Of a stretch of DNA of 64,000 nucleotides, positions 55,945 through 64,000 are shown in pieces. This DNA is from Pegea sp. RAD2-039 (lineage: Eukaryota > Chordata > Thaliacea > Salpida > Salpidae). The notes below the pieces were generated by a model. It worked only from the letters and a program-made list of their open reading frames with translations. It did no database searches and had not been told where the DNA came from. Location: contig JAQGEQ010000107.1 in NCBI GenBank assembly GCA_034620365.1, forward strand, positions 310,001-374,000. Direction: 5' to 3'. The position numbers and the translations under genes were made by a program. The stretch's first letter is position 1. Every line of letters begins with the position of its first letter.

Positions 55945-58900
55945 GTAAAATTACTGTTAGTTTTAACTTAAAATCTGTATTTTATTAACAAACCGAAAAT
56001 ATTATTGAAATACTTTTGTATTTGAATTATTTATTTCTGAAATAGTTATCTAAGTGATACTTATATAGAATTATAACATAACTAAGTGAACATTAAGCAT
56101 TTTAGAGAAGTCGTAACACGAACTCTATTGTAAGTAATCTGATATAAACCTATTTTCACAATACTATTTTATTTTATAGAAGCAGACAGACAGATCAAAA
56201 CGGTCAAGTAAGCTAAACCTTTATTGATTATGATTTTTAGGAAATTAAAAGATTATGATAAACCAAACATACTCAAACTGTTAAAATAATTTTCAAGTAC
56301 AATTATTACATTTATATCAACTTTTATATTAAAAAACCTTTTCAAAAACAGCACCAGAATGTTTTGGTCCTGACGGTGAACCATTAAGTACTAAACCATT
56401 TGAAAAACCAGGAGACTGCCACCATTACTACCAATGTTATGCAGGTTGGTTTGAAGTTATCGATTTAACTTTTTGTTTGTTGTTAAAATACAAAAACTGA
56501 AATCATCAATAGTTTGTTCTTTCACTGAATTGTTGTCGATTTAAACAGGAATCTTATACACAATGACATGTGCTTCTGGAACTGTTTACAATCCAGCTTT
56601 GAAGGTTTGTGATTGGCCAGACAATGTTCCTGGTTGCGGAAAAGAAGGTAAAATGAATGAACAAAGTGGTTCAAAAAGCATTTCAATTGATAAATATTTA
56701 TTTTAGAATTATGATATAAATAATCTGACAAAAAAATATTCTTTCTTAATTTGATTATTTTCAACCTCATAGAAAACATTAAAACAACTTAAATATAATT
56801 CTGTGTTTCCATTTGACAAATGTTTAATAAAAAATAATTTTTACTAAAGTAATCTTTTCTATAACCTGTTTTAGTATTATTGAACAAGTATTTGTATTTT
56901 TTTTTCCATTTTTCTTAAAATAACATCAAGTCTTTTTATTTCAACTTGAAATAACTATTTAATATTTTGAGCAGTTTAAACGCTTCAACAAAATAGTTGA
57001 TCTTATAACTTTCATACTTTTTTGTAATTCCTGTTGAATTTTATGATTTGCTTTTAGAACTTTATATATTTTTACAAAACTGTTTCAATATACAAGCAAA
57101 ATTGAACTAACTACAATTTATTTATTAATCATTGAAACAATTTTTTTTATTTTAGTGTGTTGATTTAGAGTAACCAGAAAGAATATAAATATTTTAATAA
57201 TTTTAATGAAATCATGAAAATGTATCAATAAAATTGTAGTTCTATTCAGTTTTGTAATGAACTTTTTGTGATTACTTTTTAAAAAAATAACTTTTGAAAA
57301 TTACGTAGATGCAGTAAAAATATTTAAACTAATACAGATAACTAAATGAAAATTTCAGATCCTAATTTACAATGTATTGGTGCTAACAGTTTTCCATTAA
57401 GCACTAAACCATTTGAAAAACCAGGAGATTGCAAGCATTTCTACCAATGTGGTGCAGGTTGGTTTGAAGTTATTCATTAAATTGATTGTTTGTTGTTAAA
57501 ATAAACAAATTAAATCATAAAAGTTTGTTTTTTCTCTGAATTGTTGTCGATTTAAACAGGAATCTTATACACATTGCAATGTCCTGCTAGAACTGTTTTC
57601 AATCCAGCTTTAAAGGTTTGTGATTGGCCATATAATGTTCCTGGATGCAATGGAGACGGTAATAATAAAGATTAAGTTGTTCAAACACCAATGCAATTGA
57701 TAAATATTGAATTTAGACTTGTGATGTAATTTATCAGAAAGAAATATTCTGCTTAAATTTGATTATTTTCAAATAACTCAAATATAATTTCTGTAGTTCC
57801 ATTTAAAAAATGTTTAATAAAACTTAATCTTCACTAAATCAATCTTTTCTATAATCTATTTTAATATTATTGAACAAGTAATTGTAAACTTTTTCCATTT
57901 TTTTATAATAACATCAAGTCTTATTATTCTAACTTGAAATAATCATTTAATATTTTGAGCAATTTAAACGCCTCAACATAATAGTTGATCTTAAAACTTT
58001 CAGTATATCTTGTAATTTTTTTGTCAAATTTATGATTTGTTTTTAAAATTGTTTATATTTTGATGAAACTGTTTCATCATACAAGAAAAATTGAATCAAC
58101 TACAAAAGCATCATTAATCATTAAATCATATTTTTCAGATTTAGTTTATAACTTTTGAGTAAATGCAAAGATGATAAATATTTTAACAGTTTTTATGACA
58201 TCATGAAAATTATCAATACAATTTTAGTATTATTTTAACTTTTATTTAACTTTTTATGATTACTTTAAATAAAATAACTTTCGAAAATATCTTAGATTCA
58301 GTAAAAATTTTTTAAAATTAACTAAATCAACATTACAGAATATAATTCACAATGTATTGGTCTTGACGGTGAACCATTAAGTACTAAACCATTTGAAAAA
58401 CCAGGAGATTGCCACCATTACTACCAATGTGGTGCAGGTTGGTTTGAAGTTATTGATTTAATTGATTGTTTGTTGTTAAAATAAACAAACTGATTTCACA
58501 TACAGTTTGTTTTTTCACTGACTTATTGTCTATTTAAACAGGAATTTTATACACAATGACATGTCGTACTGGAACTGTTTTCAATCCAGTTTTGAAGATT
58601 TGTGATTTTCCATGGAATGTTCCTCATTGCAGTGGAGATGATAATCAAATCAAAGGAAGTCTTTCAGATTCAAATCAAGGTGGTATTTTTAATTTTTGTT
58701 TAAATGATTTTAAACTAGTTTTTTGCTAAAGTAGTTTTTCTTTTCGATTAAGAACGAGGTTTACAAATGTTGAATGAAACGTAAACTTTATTAAAATAGT
58801 ATGTGTTTAAGATGTTTTAGCGCTATCGAACACGCATTTGTGAAGCTCTTTATTTTTTAATTTAATAACATAAAGTCTTTTTATATGAACATGAAGTCAT

Positions 58901-61900
58901 TATTAAATATTTTTACAAAATTGAACCTTTTAACAAAATTTTTTAATCTTAATAATATAAAAGATCTTCAAAGCCATTGTCATTTATTTAATATGGTATT
59001 CAAAACCTTATCTATTTTCATGAAACTTTGTTTATTTAAAAAGCAAAAAAAAAAGTAGGAAAAAATTACTTTCAACCTCACTGAAACCTTTAAGAAACAT
59101 AAATTAACAAATTAATTGAAGTATATTTAAAAATCAAATCAATTCGTTTAATTTAAACAAGATAAAAAGCATTTGATAAAACATTGTTTTATACATTTTT
59201 TAGTTTTGTAAAAAAGTTAGTTTTTCAAACAATCTTACTTACTTTCTTTGAAAATTTTTTGCGTGTCAATAGTTTTTAAACAAATAAATTTCATTATATA
59301 AAAAGATCTTTTATATAAATAAATTTATTCTATTTTATCATTGACTTCCTCTTTTAGTAAAATTTCTTTATATTTTCTCATAAATATTAAAAATTTTAAA
59401 AACGGTTTGAATAGTTTCATAAGTAGTACATTGACTGTAACACAAATTAAATGCAAGAAACTTATTAAAGACTTTCATTGATTGTACATTTTTTTTAACA
59501 TTTAAAAAATTGACAACCATCTAAGATTTCAGTGAAGAAAATAGATTCATTTTAACTTTTAATTATTTTTCTTTCTTTCAAAAAAAAGTTATTTTATTCA
59601 ATTATAATGAAGTTGTTGTTAATTTGATATTTCAGATTCTAAGTCATTATGTATTGGTCCAGACGGTGAACCATTAACTACTAAACCATTTGAAAAACCA
59701 GGAGACTACCACCATTATTACCAATGTTTTGCAGGTTAGTTTGAAGTTATTGATTTAATTTATAGTTTGTTGTTAAAGTAAACAACTGATATCATAACTA
59801 GTTTGTTTTTTCACTGAATTGTTTTCGATTTAAACAGGAATTTTATACACAATGCCATGTCCTAATGGAACAATTTTCGTTCCAGTTTTGAAGATTTGTT
59901 TTTTTCTACTTAAAGTTCCATCTTGCAGTGAAGATGGTAATCAAATCAAAGGAAGTCTTTCAGATTCAAATGAAAATGGTATTTATCATTTTTGATTAAA
60001 TATTTTTAAACTATAACCTTTGATGAAAGTAGTATTTCTGTAAAATTAATAACGAGATTTACAAATTTAGAATGAGTCGTAAAATTAATTAAAATAGTAT
60101 TTTTATAAGCTGTTTTAGTATTATTGAACAAGTATTTGTAAAGTGTTTTCATTTTTCAAGCTAATAACAACCAGTAATATTATATTAACTTGAAGAGATT
60201 ATTTAAATTATTGACAAAATTGAACATTTCAACAAAATTTCTTAATCTTAAATACTTTTAAAGTTCTTTAAGCCATTGTCTTTTATTTAATTTGTTGTTT
60301 TTAAATTTATAAATTTTCATGAAAGTTTGTTTATTTTAAAAGCAAAAATAAAGAAATTAAAAAAACATTACTTTTATCCTCACTGAAACCTTTCAAAAAA
60401 CATAAATTAACAATTTAATTGAAGTATATTCAAAAATTTAACAAAATATTTTAATAGATGAAAGATAGAAAGCATGTAAAATAATATTCTTTCATAAATT
60501 GCTTCGTATTCCCAAAACTTTTGGCTTTTAATCAATCTTAGCTACTTTCCTTGACATATTCTGTGCGTTTAAATAGTTTTTAAACAAATCAATTTCATTA
60601 TATAAAAAGATCTTTTATATAAATAAATTTATTCTATTTTATCATTGACTTCCTCTTTTAGTAGAAATTTCTTTATATTTTCTCATAAATATTAAAAATT
60701 TTAAAAACGGTTTGAATAGTTTCATAAGCAGTACATTGACTGTAACACAAATTAATTGCAAGAAACTTATTAAAGACTTTCATTGATTGTAAATTTCTTA
60801 TAAATATTTTTAAAAATTGACAACTAGCTAATATTTTTGTGAAGAAAAGACATTAATTTTAATTTTTCTATTAATTTTAACTTTTAATTATTTTTCTTTC
60901 TCCCTCAAAAAAATTATTTTTTCAATTTTAAAGAAGTTGTTGTTAAAATGAATATTTCAGATCCTATTGCACTATGTATTGGTCCAGACGGTAAACCATT
61001 AACTACTGGACCATTTGAAAAACCCGGAGATTACAACCATTACTACAAATGTTCAAACGGTTGGTTTGAATATTCTTTTTTTAACTGATTGCTTGTTGTT
61101 AAAATTAACAAACTGAATTCACAAATAATACCTTCATTTACTAAATTGTTTTCAATTTTTATAGGAATCTTAGAGACATTGACATGTCCTAATGGAACTG
61201 ATTTCAATCCAGATTTGAAGATTTGTGATATTATAGATATAGTTCCTCAATACAAAGGAAATGGTAGTTAAATCAAAATTAGTCTTTCAATTTCAAATTA
61301 ACTTAGTATTTTCAAAAATTGATTAAATATTCTTAGACTAATATTTTTGCTAAAATCACTTTTTCTGTTTGATTAAGAACAGGTTTACAAATGTTGAATG
61401 AAGCTTAAACTTTATTAAAAAGTTTTTATTATAAGATTTTTTAGTACTATCGAACAAGTATTTGAAAACTTTTTCATTTTTATTTTATTAACATCAAGTC
61501 ATATTATGTTAACTTGAAATAATTATATTAAATTTTGAAGAATTTAAACGCTTCAACAAAATCTTTTAATCTTAATGACTATCAAACTTCTTTAAATCTT
61601 TGTCATTTATTTAATATATTAATATAGCATTCAAAACCTTTCATGAAAGTTTGTTTATTTTAAAAGCAAAAATAAAGAGATTAAGAAAAGCATTACTTAT
61701 ATCCTCACTGAAACCTTTCAAAAAACATAAAATAACAATTTAATTGAAGTATATTTAGAAATCAAATCAAATACTTTAATTAAAACAAGATAAAAAGCAT
61801 GTGATAAAACATTGTTTTATACATTTTTTAGTTTTGTAAAAAAGTTAGTTTTTCAAACAGTTTTGGCTACTTTCTTTGAAAATTTTTTGCCTGTCAATAG

Positions 61901-64000
61901 TTTTTAAACAAATAAATTTCATTATATAAAACGATCTTTTATATAAATAAACTTATTCTATTTTATCATTGACTTCCTCTTTTAGTTGAAATTTCTTTAT
62001 ATTTTCTCATAAATAGAAATAAATTTAAAAACGGTTTGAATAGTTTCATAAGCAGTGCATTGACTGTAACACAAATAAATTGCAAGAAACTTATTATAGA
62101 CTTTCAATGATTGTAGATTTCTTATTAATAGTTTTAAAAATTGACAACTAGCTAATATTTTTGTGAAGAAAAGAGATTCATTTTAACTTTTAACTATTTT
62201 TCTTTCTCTCTCAAAAAAATTATTTTTTCAATTTTAAGAAAGTTGCTGTTAAAATGAATCTTTCAGATCCTAACTCACGATGTATTGGTCCAGACGGTGA
62301 ACTATTAACTACTGAACCATTTGAAAAACCCGGAGATTACAACCATTACTACAAATGTTTAAACGGTTGGTTTGAATATTCTTTTTTTAACTGATTGCTT
62401 GTTGTTAAAATTAACAAACTGAATTCACAAATAATATCTTCATTTACTAAATTGTTCTCAACTTTTATAGGAATCTTAGAGACATTTTCATGTCCTCCTG
62501 GAACTGATTTCAATCCAGATTTGAAGATTTGTGATATTATAGAAATAGTTCCTCAATACAAAGGAAATGGTATTTAAATCAAAATTAGTCTTTCAAATTC
62601 AAATTAACGTAGTGATTTCAAAATTTGATTAAATATTCTTAGACTAATATTTTTGCTAGAATCACTTTTTCTGTTTGATTAAGAACAGGTTTACAAATGT
62701 TGAATGAAACTTAAACTTTATTAAAATAGTTTTTATTATAAGATTTTTTAGTACTATCGAACAAGCATTTGAAAACTTTTTCATTTTTTTCATAACATCA
62801 AGTCATATTATGTTAACTTGAAGTCATTATATAAAATTTTGAAGAAATTAAAAGCTTCAACAAAATCTTTTAATCTTTATGACTATCAAACTTCTTTAAA
62901 TCTTTGTCATTTATTTAATATATTAATATAGCATTCATAACCTTTCATGAAAGTTTGTTTATTTTAAAAGCAAAAATAAAGAAATTAAAAAAACATTACT
63001 CTTATCCTCACTGAAACCTTTCAAAAAACATAAATTAACAATTTAATTGAAGTATATTCAAAAATTTAACAAAATATTTTAATAGATGAAAGATAGAAAG
63101 CATGTAAAATAATATTCTTTCATAAATTGCTTCGTATTCCCAAAACTTTTGGCTTTTAATCAATCTTAGCTACTTTCGTTGACATATTCTGTGCGTTTAA
63201 ATAGTTTTTAAACAAATCAATTTCAATATATACAAAGATCTTTTATATAAATAAATTTATTCTATTTTATCATTGACTTCCTCTTTTAGTAAAATTTCTT
63301 TATATTTTTTCATGAATATTAGTAATTTTAAAAACGGCTTGAATAGTTTCATAAGCAGTACATTGACTGTAACACAAATAAATTGCAAGAAACTTTTTAA
63401 AGACTTTCAATGATTGTAAATTTCTTATTAATATTTTTAAAAATTGACAACTAGCTAATATTTTTGTGAAGAAAAGAGATTCATTTTAACTTTTAATTAT
63501 TTTTCTTTCTCTATCAAAAAAATTATTTTTTCAATTTTAAAGAAGTTGCTGTTAAAATGAATTTCAGATCCACACTCACGATGTATTGGTCCAGACGGTG
63601 AACTATTAACTACTGAACCATTTGAAAAACCCGGAGATTATAAACATTACTACAAATGTTCAAACGGTTGGTTTGAATATTCTTTTTTTAACTGATTGCT
63701 TGTTGTTAAAATTAACAAACTGAATTCACAAATAATATCTTCATTTACTAAATTGTTCGCAACTTTTATAGGAATCTTAGAGACATTGACATGTCCTAAT
63801 GGAACTGATTTCAATCCAGATTTGAAGATTTGTGATATTATAGAAATACTTCCTCAATACAAAGGAAATGGTATTTAAATCAAAATCAGTCTTTCAATTT
63901 CAAATTAACTTAGTATTTTCAAAATTTGATTAAATATTCTTAGACTAAAATTTTTGCTAGAATCACTTTTTCTGTTTGATTAAGAACAGGTTTACAAATG
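55870..64000 (+). CDS. Gene 3: chitin-binding modular protein, 5' part (3' end outside window)
   Basis: Exons: signal peptide 55870-55944 ([19 protein letters not shown] and on, the same as gene 2); microexon 56180-56207; then module pairs 56352-56444/56549-56647, 57359-57457/57560-57658, 58339-58437/58542-58640, 59636-59734/59838-59936, 60961-61059/61165-61263, 62267-62365/62471-62569 and 63568-63666/63772-63870. Modules 1-4 match gene 2 modules 1-4 at a constant offset near 19.57 kb. After module 4 the sequence switches to the gene 1 type, and modules 5-7 match gene 1 modules 1-3. Gene 3 is thus a join of two family members. It should continue beyond the window with more modules and perhaps a CTLD/TM exon. 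Confidence 0.68.
56180..56207 (+). CDS. 28-nt microexon of gene 3
   Basis: Acceptor ttatag, donor gtaagc, coding KQTDRSKRS plus one base. Phase 0 in, phase 1 out. Confidence 0.58.
56352..56647 (+). CDS. Chitin-binding module, gene 3 module 1 (six cysteines)
   Basis: Exons 56352-56444 and 56549-56647. All six cysteines present, as in gene 2 module 1. The first codons differ (P-E-C for S-V-C). Confidence 0.8.
57359..57658 (+). CDS. Chitin-binding module, gene 3 module 2 (six cysteines)
   Basis: Exons 57359-57457 and 57560-57658. The protein is the same as gene 2 module 2. Confidence 0.8.
58339..58682 (+). CDS. Chitin-binding module, gene 3 module 3 (shifted donor)
   Basis: Exon a is 58339-58437. 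Exon b begins at 58542. The normal donor at 58641 reads AT, not GT, so splicing there should fail. A phase-1 GT lies at 58683, and the intervening 42 nt are open ([14 protein letters not shown]). I therefore end the exon at 58682. All six cysteines are present (SQC, GDC, YQC, MTC, KICDFP, PHC). Confidence 0.68.
59636..59936 (+). CDS. Chitin-binding module, gene 3 module 4 (five cysteines)
   Basis: Exons 59636-59734 and 59838-59936. Cysteine 2 is Tyr, cysteine 6 kept (VPSC). A second in-phase donor lies at 59978/59979, as in gene 2 module 4. Confidence 0.7.
60961..61263 (+). CDS. Chitin-binding module, gene 3 module 5 (four cysteines)
   Basis: Exons 60961-61059 and 61165-61263. Nearly the same as gene 1 module 1 (DPIALC for DPSARC). 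Cysteines 2 and 6 are Tyr. Confidence 0.74.
62267..62569 (+). CDS. Chitin-binding module, gene 3 module 6 (four cysteines)
   Basis: Exons 62267-62365 and 62471-62569. Matches gene 1 module 2 in place and introns, but its exon b end is the ordinary EIVPQYKGN, not the VLQRKR form. Confidence 0.74.
63568..63870 (+). CDS. Chitin-binding module, gene 3 module 7 (four cysteines)
   Basis: Exons 63568-63666 and 63772-63870. Starts DPHSRC. Cysteines 2 and 6 are Tyr. The last module inside the window. Confidence 0.74.

Noticed and set aside
1..64000. CRISPR array, prokaryotic operon, tRNA or rRNA genes
   Set aside because: The repeats are kilobase-sized exon/intron units, not short spaced repeats. 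GT-AG introns and TATA promoters are eukaryotic. I saw no tRNA- or rRNA-like sequence.

Overview
The window is strongly AT-rich animal DNA, with short GT-AG introns, TATA-type promoters and non-LTR retrotransposon debris. Chitin-binding type 2 (peritrophin-A/CBM14) domains, a C-type-lectin-like domain (CTLD) receptor tail and a retrotransposon suggest a protostome, most likely an ecdysozoan such as an arthropod. I cannot name the species. Almost every coding signal I trust is on the + strand. Nearly the whole window is made of a few blocks duplicated in tandem.

The main family is a modular surface protein. Its gene starts with a TATA box and a signal-peptide exon, then a 28-nt microexon, then a run of chitin-binding modules. 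Each module is two exons of usually 99 nt, all joined through phase-1 introns, giving about 66 residues per module. The run is followed by an exon coding for a degenerate CTLD, a Thr-rich stalk, one membrane span and a cytoplasmic tail.

Layout: (1) 446-7327, the 3' part of a first gene, with five modules and a CTLD/TM exon broken by stops. (2) 6.2-28.7 kb, three tandem units of about 7.7 kb. Each holds a CTLD/TM exon, a decayed promoter-like region and a Mis18/Yippee-like coiled-coil gene or pseudogene. The first two units also end with an orphan chitin-binding half-exon. (3) 28.7-30.1 kb, mostly unique DNA. (4) 30.5-33.7 kb, two modules plus a CTLD/TM exon with one stop; this is a partial copy of the end of gene 2. 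(5) 34.5-35.7 kb, retrotransposon remnant and a dead terminal chitin-binding exon. (6) 36.2-48.4 kb, gene 2: TATA box, signal exon, microexon, nine modules and an intact CTLD/TM exon. (7) 49.2-50.3 kb, second copies of the retrotransposon and dead terminal exon. (8) 52.5-53.7 kb, the only intact Mis18-like copy. (9) 54.9-64 kb, a dead terminal exon, then gene 3: TATA box, signal exon, microexon and seven modules, running off the window. The last 3.5 kb match the first 3.5 kb, so gene 3 probably ends as gene 1 does.

The most interesting signals are: paired loss of cysteines 2 and 6, which form one disulfide in this fold; an extra cysteine near cysteine 1 in modules that lost only cysteine 2; a conserved stop in the last module before the CTLD exon, which suggests secreted versus membrane forms; two unrelated cytoplasmic tails, one with SH2-type tyrosine motifs; and promoter-like sequence inside every inter-module intron. 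All gene models are inferred from splice signals, exon phase and comparison between copies. No transcript data were available.
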